The notes under the pieces: model-generated
Databases searched by the model: none
What the model saw: only the letters and a program-made list of their open reading frames with translations
What the model was told of the DNA's origin: nothing
In this document: piece by piece, positions 1 through 6,976 of the stretch
Layout of the letters: every line of letters begins with the position of its first letter
Position numbering within the stretch: position 1 is the stretch's first letter
Position numbers and translations under genes: made by a program
From: Candidatus Cardinium sp. cBcalN2
GTDB lineage: Bacteria; Bacteroidota; Bacteroidia; Cytophagales; Amoebophilaceae
Assembly: GCF_022810445.1 (NCBI RefSeq)
Contig: NZ_JAACGD010000014.1
Span: forward strand, 1-16,250
Direction: 5' to 3'
Length of the DNA stretch: 16,250 nucleotides

Positions 1-111
1 AAAAAAGTAAGATAAAAAGCCTTATAATCAAATAAAAATAATTAAAAATTCCTTAAGTTGAGGCGATTGTCTGTTCCTGACACTGTTAAAAAATGAATTT
101 TTTAAAGCTAC

Positions 112-140
112 GTTTTGCTTGATTAAAAAATAAGCAAAAC
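112..140 (-). terminator. Hairpin downstream of tmRNA, possible terminator
   Basis: A perfect 9-bp inverted repeat (GTTTTGCTT at 112-120, AAGCAAAAC at 132-140) encloses an A/T-rich 11-nt loop. Short AGCT tetramers flank both arms and could lengthen the stem. It lies about 60 nt beyond the tmRNA 3' end. On the minus strand the following sequence is A/T-rich but lacks a clean T-run, so its role as a terminator is inferred. Confidence 0.35.
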
Positions 141-198
141 ATCAAGCTCTATGGTTAAGTGATAGCATTTTACCCAAAGGATTTTATGCCTTAACAAG

Positions 199-648
199 TG
201 GAGTTGGAGGGAATCGAACCCTCGTCCGAACAAGAAAACCGCAACGCTTTCTACATGCTTAGTCACTGTTTATTGTCGGCGTAACCAAGGTCAGCGACAT
301 ACCTGATGTTACGCTTATGCGTGGCTATGATTCGTCTTACCATCACGCATCTGGTAACACTAGCCCTATGTATCGATGCCCCTATGCTGATTCCATAGAG
401 CAAAAACCAGCGGGACAAATCCCCCTTAATCTATCGATTAAGCAGCTAGAAGCATTTCTCCTTCTTCTTCTTCCTCTTCTTCGTTTTTACGAGAAGCTCG
501 AGAATTAAAAGTAATGCTCCAGAGAGGATTATTGATTACAGCTAAGTTGCCGTTTATGCACTGTGTAAGTTTGATATAAGAGGTAATACTTACAACACCT
601 CGCATGCTTACATTGGATTTAAACTTCCCGTCAATTCCAGTCAACCCC
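199..648 (-). ncRNA. ssrA: Transfer-messenger RNA (tmRNA)
   Basis: tmRNA rescues stalled ribosomes and adds a degradation tag together with SmpB. On the minus strand the 5' end reads GGGGUUG followed by the conserved UGGAAUUGACGGG. The 3' end has the T-arm GGGUUCGAUUCCC and then CAACUCC plus discriminator A. GGGGUUG (648-642) and CAACUCC (206-200) form the 7-bp acceptor stem with one G-U pair. CCA is not encoded and must be added. The tag frame ends at a TAA at 438-440 and reads EEEEEEEGEMLLAA at its end, with a LLAA C terminus. The resume codon is uncertain. The GCT at 495-497 would give a 19-residue tag starting ASRKN; the first GAA of the Glu run, which has A at -4, would give 14 residues. 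Bacterial tags are usually about 8-15 residues and rarely this acidic. The apparent ORFs within these bounds on both strands are not proteins. Confidence 0.93.
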
Positions 649-664
649 AATCTGTTTTACTTTG

Positions 665-865
665 ATGTCCATTATGGGCTCAAGTATGACTAAATTTAAT
701 ACTTTTTTATTGGCTCAACAAAAAGTCCTGTTGTTAATTTTTCTTAGTATCGATTTATACTCAATAAGTATCAATTTTTTGGATCTTTTGGATAAAGAAT
801 GTAAATTAATTCAGATATTTATTTTAGTCCAACTCCCTATCTATTTTTGTCATGATATCATTTAA
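665..865 (+). CDS. Small hydrophobic ORF (uncertain)
   Basis: An open frame of about 66 codons starts at ATG 665, with further in-frame ATGs at 674 and 686. The peptide has hydrophobic stretches (LLLIFLSIDLYSISINFL and IQIFILVQLPIYF) that could form one or two membrane helices. No family is recognised. It starts within 20 bases of the divergent tmRNA 5' end, so the tmRNA promoter must lie inside it, which argues against strong coding constraint. Its last codons overlap the ATG of the next small ORF at 852 in another frame, a layout seen both in translational coupling and in decayed genes. It may be real, a remnant, or chance in an AT-rich spacer. Confidence 0.25.
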   Translation: MSIMGSSMTKFNTFLLAQQKVLLLIFLSIDLYSISINFLDLLDKECKLIQIFILVQLPIYFCHDII

Positions 866-956
866 AACTGGTTTTGCTATTGCCATAGCGCTATACATGA
901 TTGCAATGAATTATTTATTGTTTCATTACGTACGAGATAAGTACTTTCGTAAGTAA
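852..956 (+). CDS. 34-aa predicted single-span membrane peptide (uncertain)
   Basis: ATG at 852, TAA at 954-956. The peptide has a hydrophobic core (FAIAIALYMIAMNYLLF) followed by a charged, basic end (VRDKYFRK). That pattern fits a single membrane helix with a cytoplasmic positive tail. The ATG overlaps the end of the preceding hydrophobic ORF by 14 bases. No homologue is recognised. It is equally possible that both small ORFs are pieces of one decayed membrane-protein gene. No clear ribosome binding site is visible. Confidence 0.25.
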   Translation: MISFKTGFAIAIALYMIAMNYLLFHYVRDKYFRK

Positions 957-1318
957 AAATCAATCTACACCTTAGGCTAATGTTTTGATTTATATTTTTT
1001 TAATGTAATCTATCCTATATCTTGATCTATACCCAGGCTATTAGACTAGGGTTATCTTGTAGCTGCTCCAGTCGGTGATGTCAATTGATAATTGTATTTA
1101 TTTGATTATCAAATAGACTAGCATTTTTTGAATGGGTGACTAGTAGGTCATTTGGCTTATGGCCACCGATAAAAAGTTGAGCACGTAGTAAAAATATGAC
1201 TGTGTTGCCAAAAACGCCCTTTGTAAAAGTTTCCGACTATATTAAGATAGTAGACCAAGCATGTAATTAACTATTAACTATTAAATATTAACTCTATAAG
1301 AAAACAAATATTAACCCT
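957..1318. other. Gene-free spacer
   Basis: About 360 AT-rich bases with stop codons in all frames. It contains a 13-bp palindrome TTTGATTATCAAA (1101-1113) and short repeats of ATTAACT (about 1266-1292). I see no RNA gene, clear promoter or identifiable transposase remnant. Confidence 0.5.
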
Positions 1319-1789
1319 ATGGAAAAATATACATACTCTAAAAAAGTTGTTATCATGGCGCTTTTAAGTTTAAACATTTTGTCTGCTTGTGTACACACAA
1401 GGAAAGAATTAGGCTGGTGTCCTGTAGATAGTAAATGCTTGACGCCCAAGAGCATTGTTGGTGCTTGTTGTGCTTGTGGCACGTTTCAGTTATGTTACGG
1501 TATTTGTTCTATTGGGGTCGTTGTAGGCCTAGGATGGGGATTCGTTGAACTCTGTAAAACCATTTCTTTGAAAATGAATAGTAATAATAGTAATATAGCT
1601 AATAGTCATATGATCAGTCGGAATCCCGTTAATGTTCATGCTAGACATTTCCCGTCTAACATGCCCCATGGATTAAATCACTTGAATCAGCCAGGAATAC
1701 CAGACATAACAGAAGACCGTATACTTAATGCAATAAAAGCTCCTCCAGTATTCATTGAATCTAATAACAATTGGCGTAAAACTCAATAG
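1319..1789 (+). CDS. Cysteine-rich predicted lipoprotein
   Basis: A 156-aa protein with a lipoprotein signal peptide: a basic N terminus (YSKKV), a hydrophobic core (VIMALLSLNI) and a canonical lipobox LSAC with the modified cysteine at residue 24. After processing it should be anchored in the cell envelope. Residues 34-79 hold eight more cysteines (34, 40, 50, 51, 53, 59, 63 and 79), partly inside a hydrophobic stretch (about 46-77) that looks like a membrane helix. The C-terminal half is polar and rich in Asn, His and Pro, probably unstructured. No family is recognised. The ATG at 1319 is the only one that places the basic residues before the hydrophobic core. It stands alone, 160 bases before atpC. 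Confidence 0.7.
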   Translation: MEKYTYSKKVVIMALLSLNILSACVHTRKELGWCPVDSKCLTPKSIVGACCACGTFQLCYGICSIGVVVGLGWGFVELCKTISLKMNSNNSNIANSHMISRNPVNVHARHFPSNMPHGLNHLNQPGIPDITEDRILNAIKAPPVFIESNNNWRKTQ

Positions 1790-1951
1790 CAATGACTGAA
1801 AAAAAAGAAAAAACTTTTTTATTTTATAGTTCTCATCAAAGAAATGCTCCTTTTAGCAAAATTTTGAAAAAATTATTTTGTGCCAATATCTTACAAACAC
1901 GCTAGTAATATGATTACTGAATAAACATACGTAATGATAAAAAAAGAAAAA

Positions 1952-2200
1952 ATGAACTTGTCTATCATAGCGCCTAAAGGTAGTCTCTTTAATGGGGAAG
2001 TTAATAGTGTAACATTGCCAGGCGCGCTTGGCCCATTTCAGGTACTTGCTAATCATGCTCCTGTTTTGAGTAGTTTAATACCAGGGAGAATCACTTATAG
2101 AGTAGGCGATAAATCCTCCTCTTTTTCAGTAAAAGGTGGCATTAGCTCAGTAGCTAATAACCAGATTGTAGTCGTTTGTTCGCCTATTGAAAAACAATAA
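1952..2200 (+). CDS. atpC: F1Fo ATP synthase epsilon subunit (short form)
   Basis: The epsilon subunit sits on the F1 central stalk and couples gamma rotation to the catalytic head. The protein is the N-terminal beta-sandwich domain only: the family pattern is clear (GEVNSVTLPG, then GPFQVLANHAPVLSSLIPG, and a GGI segment followed by a hydrophobic strand). The C-terminal two-helix domain of E. coli epsilon is missing, which is normal in Bacteroidota, where epsilon is about 80 residues. I chose the ATG at 1952 because MNLSIIAP aligns with family N termini; an in-frame ATG at 1934 would add six residues (MIKKEK). In most relatives atpC directly follows atpD. Here no other ATP synthase gene is present, so it seems to have been separated from its partners. 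Confidence 0.85.
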   Translation: MNLSIIAPKGSLFNGEVNSVTLPGALGPFQVLANHAPVLSSLIPGRITYRVGDKSSSFSVKGGISSVANNQIVVVCSPIEKQ

Positions 2201-2310
2201 TCATGCTTCTGATTTTGAGTAATGGTTAAAAAAATAATATATTTACTAATAAGGTACTTTTGCTATTCGTTCATCCAAGCAAATAGATAAAGTTCATAGG
2301 TAGATTAATC

Positions 2311-2330
2311 AGGCTTTTTTTCGCCTTTTT
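2311..2330 (+). terminator. Weak hairpin with T-run after atpC
   Basis: AGGC (2311-2314) and GCCT (2323-2326) can pair over a T-rich loop and are followed by five Ts. The 4-bp stem is very short, so this is only a candidate terminator or leader element between atpC and the CIS operon. A TACTTTTG at 2255-2262 fits the Bacteroidota -7 box (TAnnTTTG), but no TTTG is found at the right distance upstream. Confidence 0.2.
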
Positions 2331-2391
2331 GCTCAATTATTTTGGGCATGCAATTATAGCGTAAGCATAACTAACCATAAATAGACTGAAA

Positions 2392-2952
2392 ATGCTGCAC
2401 CATTGCACAAGCATTATACTATCTGAAGTAAACCAGTATATTCAGTTTAAAACAAATGTAAAGGAGTCAGCCATATCCCTAGCAATTTTAGGAAATAGTG
2501 CAGAAGGAGGCAAGGCTTCAAGCGGGGTTATCATGAGGCTAGTAGACATTGCTTCAGTAGGATTATGTAGCGATCCTACTCGATATGTACCGCAAGGTCA
2601 TGGCTTTGTTTTACGCAAGGCTCCAGAAGCATTTAACCTTTACTTCTTGTTTTCTACCGGTTATAAAGCATCAGATCTATTAAAAAATTTAGAACTACTT
2701 ACTTATGTTGCGGTGTTCTTTCAAAATAAATCGCATTTTGATACCTCCAATACCCCTGTTTTACAAGAAATAGGGATTGAAAGTTTTTCTATCGAGTTAG
2801 TTAAAATGACTGTATCAGAAAAATCTATGCTTTGGGAAAGTTTACATGAGCCCTATACCCCTTCCTTGCTCTATAAAGTAGGTCTGATGTTTATAGCTGA
2901 TGCCACCATAGATCTAAAAGTAGTTTCAGCATTTTCATCACTTGAAAGTTAA
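2392..2952 (+). CDS. DUF4255 / Pvc16-like tail terminator (cap) of the contractile injection system
   Basis: A 186-aa protein with the DUF4255 (Pvc16 N-terminal) pattern. Residues 81-117 (FNLYFLFSTGY, then LTYVAVFFQNKSHFD) match the family block in which a strand is followed by the 'L..VI.FFQ' helix. Residues 132-166 (FSIELVKMT, MLWESLHEPY, PSLLYKVGLM) match its conserved end. In Afp/PVC-type particles this protein caps the distal end of sheath and tube and stops their growth. It is the first gene of a compact operon; the next gene starts 5 bases after its stop. The N-terminal ~20 residues (LSEVNQYI) also fit the family start, so the ATG at 2392 is probably right. A proline-rich C-terminal extension seen in some relatives is absent. 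Confidence 0.82.
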   Translation: MLHHCTSIILSEVNQYIQFKTNVKESAISLAILGNSAEGGKASSGVIMRLVDIASVGLCSDPTRYVPQGHGFVLRKAPEAFNLYFLFSTGYKASDLLKNLELLTYVAVFFQNKSHFDTSNTPVLQEIGIESFSIELVKMTVSEKSMLWESLHEPYTPSLLYKVGLMFIADATIDLKVVSAFSSLES

Positions 2953-2957
2953 TCGCT

Positions 2958-3824
2958 ATGGCATTTACAACCAAATTGTTTCGGATAGTTGTTTCAAACA
3001 GTTATTATAAGTCTAATGCCACTCAAAACGATTTCAATATTCAGCCAATTCGGTCGACTGCTTGCTGGATGGCAGAACGTAAAGTTCGTATCTTGGATCA
3101 CCCAGATGGAATAGAGCTCATATGGCTTTCACAAGGCTATGATGATCCGTTAGCCTTGCTTAAAAAAAAGGCAGATGGCATCACTCTCTCCTTTGTGATG
3201 AGCTTAAAAAATAGCCAAGCATTGAATCTGGCTCAATTAGAGGCAGGTTATTCAAACGGGCAAGTTTATTATTTATATAATGGCCATACCAACAACAATC
3301 ATTTGCTCCATAGCAAAGCTTTTATGAGTGAATCAGATCTGATGAAAATTCAAGATGTACCTCATTATCCCACCGAACCCGGTTGGAATGTCTTTGCCAT
3401 GATTGATATAGATCTTACCCATTGCATCCATGCTTTATCCAAGCAAAAAAACAGTCTTTTTGCTCAGCCTGTTACCTATAGAATTAAGATCCAAAATCGC
3501 TCCACTTTTTGGAGATACTATTTAGTCGATACTAAAAAGCGCCTCAGTGGCTCTCTAACCATTCTCTCTAATGGAGATGATTCTTATTTTGGCCAGGTGA
3601 AGCCTTCCACTAAGTTTCGTGATACCTATTGTGCCGAATCTACCATGCCCATGGAGCTTTGTGACCAATACGATCGTTCTTTTTCCCTTTGCGTGTTTGA
3701 TAAAAACAGTGCAAAAGGTGAAACCATATTATTAGAAAAATTACCCTATCCTACTTATGACTCGCTCAAAAAAGATGGAACTGGTAAAAAGAAACTCTAT
3801 AGTGATATAGTTGTATATGTTTAG
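2958..3824 (+). CDS. Uncharacterised CIS-operon protein (possible second cap component)
   Basis: A 288-aa soluble protein with no signal peptide or membrane helix and no family I can name. It is predicted beta-rich, with a central block (YRIKIQNRSTFWRYYLV) and a C-terminal stretch (ILLEKLPYPTY, then LYSDIVVYV). It lies between the cap gene (5-base gap) and the sheath gene (46-base gap), so co-transcription is likely. The placement suggests a structural role at the distal end, for example an adaptor between the terminator and the sheath or tube; some Bacteroidota injection systems have extra cap-associated proteins. This is inference from position. The ATG at 2958 follows immediately after the cap gene stop, consistent with translational coupling. 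Confidence 0.6.
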   Translation: MAFTTKLFRIVVSNSYYKSNATQNDFNIQPIRSTACWMAERKVRILDHPDGIELIWLSQGYDDPLALLKKKADGITLSFVMSLKNSQALNLAQLEAGYSNGQVYYLYNGHTNNNHLLHSKAFMSESDLMKIQDVPHYPTEPGWNVFAMIDIDLTHCIHALSKQKNSLFAQPVTYRIKIQNRSTFWRYYLVDTKKRLSGSLTILSNGDDSYFGQVKPSTKFRDTYCAESTMPMELCDQYDRSFSLCVFDKNSAKGETILLEKLPYPTYDSLKKDGTGKKKLYSDIVVYV

Positions 3825-3870
3825 TTTAAACGTAATTTAATTTTTATATAATTAATTAAAATCAAATAAA

Positions 3871-5358
3871 ATGGCTGAAAATTTAAAAACTCCCGGCGTG
3901 TACATCGTCGAGAAGGATACAGGTGCCAACGCCGTGGTTCAAGTATCAACTGCAGTTCCTGCTTTTATAGGGTTCACTCAAAGAGCTGAAATTAATGGGA
4001 AGTCTTTTCATATGAAACCTGTTCAAATCTCTTCCCTTTCTGAATATGAATTGTTTTTTGGAGGGCCAGCGGTTCCTATCTATACTATTAGAGAAGTATC
4101 CGGTGGAAATAAGGATTTGGTTATGAATGGCAAATCTTATGTAATGGAACAAAGCCAAAACTCTACATTTTACCTCTATAATAGTTTAAAACTATTCTTT
4201 GATAATGGTGGGGCAGATTGCTTTATTGTCTCTGTTGGTCAATATGGTGATCCAAATGTACAGCTAGAGATTACACCAGATCTATTTAAACAAGGAATAG
4301 ATACACTAGCTGGAGAAGAAGTGCCAACCATGTTGTTAATGCCTGATTCCCTCTTATTAGATGAAGAAGATGCCTCTTACTATGCTGTGCAGACCTATGC
4401 ACTGGCGCATTGTGGTAAGTATCTAAACAAAGTCGCATTATTCGATATATGGGGTGGCAATAACGAGCTATCTATTGAAGATAAGAACAAATATGTAAAT
4501 AGATTTCGTGAATATATTGGATTAGATAACTTGAGTTATGGTGCTGCCTATTATCCATGGGTTAAAACAAACATTATTCCATTAAATAGCATTGATTACA
4601 GAAATTTTGACTTAGAGTCGCTCAAATGTGTATTGCAAGAGGATCATAAAGCCATGCTTTCTAATTTAATCACTGCTACTACAGAGAAAGAGAAAGTTTA
4701 TTGGGATGCCGGGTTAAAGAATACTAGTAAGGAGTATAAGTTGCTTCGCAAAACGGTTGCTGATCGGTTAAATATCCTTCCAGCGGCTCCCGCTATGGCA
4801 GGGCTTTATACCAGAACAGATAAAGCAAGAGGGGTATGGATTGCACCAGCTAACCAAAACCTTAACTCTGTAGTTGCACCAATGGTTAAGATTACCCATG
4901 AAGAGCAAGAATCACTTAACGTAGATGGCATTAGTGGTAAATCCATCAATGCCATTCGTACCTTTAAAGGCGCAGGTGCTGCAGTCGTTTGGGGAGCTAG
5001 AACATTAGCTGGCAATAGTCCAGAATGGCGGTATATTAACGTGAGAAGGTTGTTTATTCTTATTGAGCAATCTATTAAAAATGCCGCATTTTCTGTTGTC
5101 TTTAGGCCCAATGTTCCTGTTACCTGGGCCGTGGTACAAGGTATGATTTCCAACTTCTTAACCAACTTATGGAGACAAGGTGCCTTAGTAGGTGCCAGCC
5201 CTGCAGAAGCATTTACCGTGCTTTGTGGATTGGGTGAAACCATGTCTCAAGATGACGTTAATGAAGGTATCATGCGTATTTCAGTAAAAGTATCGGCTCC
5301 TAGACCAGCTGAGTTTATTGTAATCACCTTTGAACAAAAAATGGGTGCAGATGGTTAA
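3871..5358 (+). CDS. Contractile tail sheath protein
   Basis: A 495-aa protein of the phage-tail sheath family (Afp2-4/Pvc2-4-like). It forms the contractile outer cylinder that drives the inner tube into the target. The N terminus (LKTPGVYIVEKD, residues ~5-16) is the linker strand that joins neighbouring sheath subunits. The C-terminal domain (about residues 400-490) has FRPNVPVTW, a helix with LWRQGALVGASPAEAF, and the final strand block ISVKVSAPRPAEFIVITFEQKM, the classic sheath end. The length is normal for a single-gene sheath. Residues ~215-310 form a charged insertion likely exposed on the surface. Afp and PVC carry several sheath paralogues, whereas only one is present here. A strong hairpin follows 10 bases after the stop codon. 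Confidence 0.95.
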   Translation: MAENLKTPGVYIVEKDTGANAVVQVSTAVPAFIGFTQRAEINGKSFHMKPVQISSLSEYELFFGGPAVPIYTIREVSGGNKDLVMNGKSYVMEQSQNSTFYLYNSLKLFFDNGGADCFIVSVGQYGDPNVQLEITPDLFKQGIDTLAGEEVPTMLLMPDSLLLDEEDASYYAVQTYALAHCGKYLNKVALFDIWGGNNELSIEDKNKYVNRFREYIGLDNLSYGAAYYPWVKTNIIPLNSIDYRNFDLESLKCVLQEDHKAMLSNLITATTEKEKVYWDAGLKNTSKEYKLLRKTVADRLNILPAAPAMAGLYTRTDKARGVWIAPANQNLNSVVAPMVKITHEEQESLNVDGISGKSINAIRTFKGAGAAVVWGARTLAGNSPEWRYINVRRLFILIEQSIKNAAFSVVFRPNVPVTWAVVQGMISNFLTNLWRQGALVGASPAEAFTVLCGLGETMSQDDVNEGIMRISVKVSAPRPAEFIVITFEQKMGADG

Positions 5359-5368
5359 CTAATCCGTC

Positions 5369-5401
5369 TATAGGGGGCAAGTCAATGTTTTGTCCCCTAT
5401 A
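5369..5401 (+). promoter_or_regulatory. Strong RNA hairpin after the sheath gene
   Basis: A 12-bp inverted repeat (TATAGGGGGCAA at 5369-5380, TTGTCCCCTATA at 5390-5401) with one G-U wobble and a 9-nt loop. It starts 10 bases after the sheath stop codon. It is much more GC-rich than its surroundings. No uninterrupted T-run follows, so it is not a standard terminator. It could be a 3' end stabiliser, a processing site or a partial attenuator that sets sheath output apart from downstream genes. Confidence 0.6.
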
Positions 5402-5459
5402 TCTAGGGGTATTACTTTTATTACTTAAAATTCTAAAAATATTTAAAACTAAAATCGCC

Positions 5460-5924
5460 ATGGCTGAGAATTTGTTAATACCTGCTATAGTCCATTTTAA
5501 TTTAGGCTCTTCAAAGGTTAATGTAACCGATTATAACATAGCAATTTCGTTAGAAAATAGGTCCCAATATAGTGCATCAATTAATGCACAAGGTAAGCCT
5601 GTCTATGCTCTATGTAAAGCAGGGGAAATTAAACAAACTGCTGATATTAAAGTTTCTATACTGAAAACACCAGATGGAAAATTTGATGACGATATCAAAA
5701 AACTAGAAAAAAACTTAGCTGCCACTAAGGAAAATGATCCTAAAAAATATGTGGAAAGTATGTTGTTTAGTTTTGCAACCAATGATGATAAACCATTTGC
5801 ACATATAAAATTTCAGGGATTTGTTCATAAAATGAGCACTGATGTAGATGCTGAAACGGAGCTTCAGGAAGCGATAGCTGAGCTTTTTGTTTATGATCCA
5901 ATCAGTTTGGATATTAAACAATAA
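5460..5924 (+). CDS. Uncharacterised 154-aa CIS-operon protein, possibly tube-like
   Basis: The start is the ATG at 5460 (MAENLLIPAIV), whose first residues MAENL repeat those of the sheath; a longer in-frame reading from 5385 would run through the hairpin and is unlikely. The protein has beta-strand stretches (IVHFNLGS, YNIAISL, ADIKVSIL), a charged helix around residues 78-98 (DDDIKKLEKNLAATKEN) and a final strand block (FAHIKFQGFVHKM, IAELFVYDPISLDI). Size and strand pattern are compatible with the Hcp/gp19 tube fold, and the QGKP and GEI elements recall Bacteroidota TssD, but the match is weak. It could be a second tube-type protein, an inner-tube initiator or an operon-specific cargo. 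Position between sheath and tube genes supports a structural role. Confidence 0.6.
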   Translation: MAENLLIPAIVHFNLGSSKVNVTDYNIAISLENRSQYSASINAQGKPVYALCKAGEIKQTADIKVSILKTPDGKFDDDIKKLEKNLAATKENDPKKYVESMLFSFATNDDKPFAHIKFQGFVHKMSTDVDAETELQEAIAELFVYDPISLDIKQ

Positions 5925-5951
5925 CTCCCTGAATCCATTATTGAGTTTTTT
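5923..5951 (+). terminator. Weak hairpin with T-run inside the CIS operon
   Basis: AACTC (5923-5927) pairs with GAGTT (5943-5947), followed by a short T-run ending at 5951. The stem is 5 bp with a 15-nt loop. It could act as a partial terminator or attenuator after the 154-aa protein gene, but it is weak. Confidence 0.2.
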
Positions 5952-5992
5952 AGGTATTAATTAGTTTAACTAGTATTTGATAGTAAGACATT

Positions 5993-6451
5993 ATGAAAAA
6001 AATAACTGTTGATTATAAGCACTTTAATAAAGCAGGTTTTGATGGTAAAACTTGTAGTATTTCTGACTATATGCCGCCAATGCCAAGGCCATCTACGACA
6101 ACAGCTATGGTCTATGATACATCAAGTAAAGCACCCGTTTTTCAGAATCAAGGCAGTGCTCAAGAAGCGGTAAATTTCGTTGTAGAATTTTTGCCATTTA
6201 TAACTGGCAAGCATTTGCTGACAAAAGCATATAATTTGGTTCAAGAAGTACTTGAAGATAAATATCATGCAGAGCCCTGTACCATTTGTATATACAAAAA
6301 AGATGGTTCAATAGACACCAAAATAACTGTAAATGATGTTTTTGTACAAAAAGCAGAGTTATTCTTAAATAGAAAGAATGAGGCTGCAGGTGAAATGGGT
6401 TATATCCGTATACGCTTTACTTTGGAAGGCTTACAGCCAACCCCAAGATAA
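5993..6451 (+). CDS. Uncharacterised 152-aa CIS-operon protein
   Basis: ATG at 5993, 68 bases after the preceding gene. No family is recognised. The N-terminal part is Pro- and Ser-rich (SDYMPPMPRPSTTT). Residues ~55-92 include a hydrophobic or amphipathic helix (AVNFVVEFLPFITGKHLL, then LVQEVLED). The C-terminal ~60 residues look beta-rich (CTICIYKKDGSI, KITVNDVFVQKAELFL, GYIRIRFTLEGL). The size and beta-rich end resemble tube-type or adaptor proteins of contractile systems, but no signature motif is visible. No signal peptide. Its place between the sheath and the gp19-like tube genes argues for a role in particle assembly rather than a cargo, without proof. Confidence 0.6.
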   Translation: MKKITVDYKHFNKAGFDGKTCSISDYMPPMPRPSTTTAMVYDTSSKAPVFQNQGSAQEAVNFVVEFLPFITGKHLLTKAYNLVQEVLEDKYHAEPCTICIYKKDGSIDTKITVNDVFVQKAELFLNRKNEAAGEMGYIRIRFTLEGLQPTPR

Positions 6452-6491
6452 AAAGTAATCGAATTATGTGTTTAAGCTTCTTCTGATCTTT

Positions 6492-6941
6492 ATGGCTGAT
6501 TTTACTTTAGTCTATTCCCATTCTTTTCAAGTAGAAATATTGGGCGTAACAGATGGTAGTTCCCCGGAATATTTCTATAAGGTTGAAGGGTTAAGTGCTG
6601 CTTTAAAGATGGAGGCCTTGCTACCTGGTGGGTCTAATAGGCCTTATTACAAATCGAATGCATGTGAGACTACTGATTTAATCTTAACCAGACCCTTAAT
6701 AGAAGGCAAAACCAAAATTACGCTTTGGTGCGAAGAAGCTATTGATAAGGGCCTTTTTAAACTTACGCAGGCCCATGTTTTGATCCTTAACAAGGAGCGT
6801 AAAGTTTTAGCACAATGGACAATAGAGGATGTCTATCCAAAAGCCATAGCTATTACGCCATTTGAATTAAATCGTTCAGCGGACCCTGGAGTAGGAGAAA
6901 CTATTACGATTGGCTATTCTAGGTTAGTACGAACAAAGTAA
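6492..6941 (+). CDS. T4 gp19-like inner tube protein (Afp1/Afp5-like)
   Basis: A 149-aa protein of the phage T4 gp19 tail-tube family. It follows the family order: FQVEI strand, FYKVEGLSAALKME block, the GG turn (LLPGGSNRPYYK), the TDLILTRPL strand with its following tryptophan (LWCEEA), then HVLILNKERKVLAQWTIEDVYPKAI, and the final GETITIGYSRL strand. Hexameric rings of such proteins stack into the tube inside the sheath that is driven out upon contraction. I chose the ATG at 6492 (MADFTLVYSHSFQVEI), where homologues begin; a GTG at 6468 would add eight hydrophobic residues without support. It is the clearest tube protein in the operon. Confidence 0.85.
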   Translation: MADFTLVYSHSFQVEILGVTDGSSPEYFYKVEGLSAALKMEALLPGGSNRPYYKSNACETTDLILTRPLIEGKTKITLWCEEAIDKGLFKLTQAHVLILNKERKVLAQWTIEDVYPKAIAITPFELNRSADPGVGETITIGYSRLVRTK

Positions 6942-6976
6942 TATCATCTAGTATTAGAAAACTAATTTTATTGATT

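Noticed and set aside
438..650. 70-codon minus-strand ORF ending EEEEEEEGEMLLAA
   Set aside because: It lies inside tmRNA; only its end is translated, as the tag. The plus-strand ORF at 317-508 is rejected for the same reason.
1101..1113. Palindrome TTTGATTATCAAA as an operator
   Set aside because: AT-rich palindromes of this length are expected by chance here and no promoter is next to it.
957..1318. Decayed insertion sequence or RNA gene in the spacer
   Set aside because: No transposase-like peptide, terminal inverted repeats or cloverleaf could be found by eye.
4806..5243. 145-codon minus-strand ORF
   Set aside because: Antisense shadow of the sheath gene, which has clear family motifs.
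5385..5459. Upstream N-terminal extension of the 154-aa CIS protein (MFCPLYLGVLLLLLK)
   Set aside because: It would be translated from within the sheath-end hairpin and resembles a chance hydrophobic run; the ATG at 5460 gives a start like that of the sheath (MAENL).
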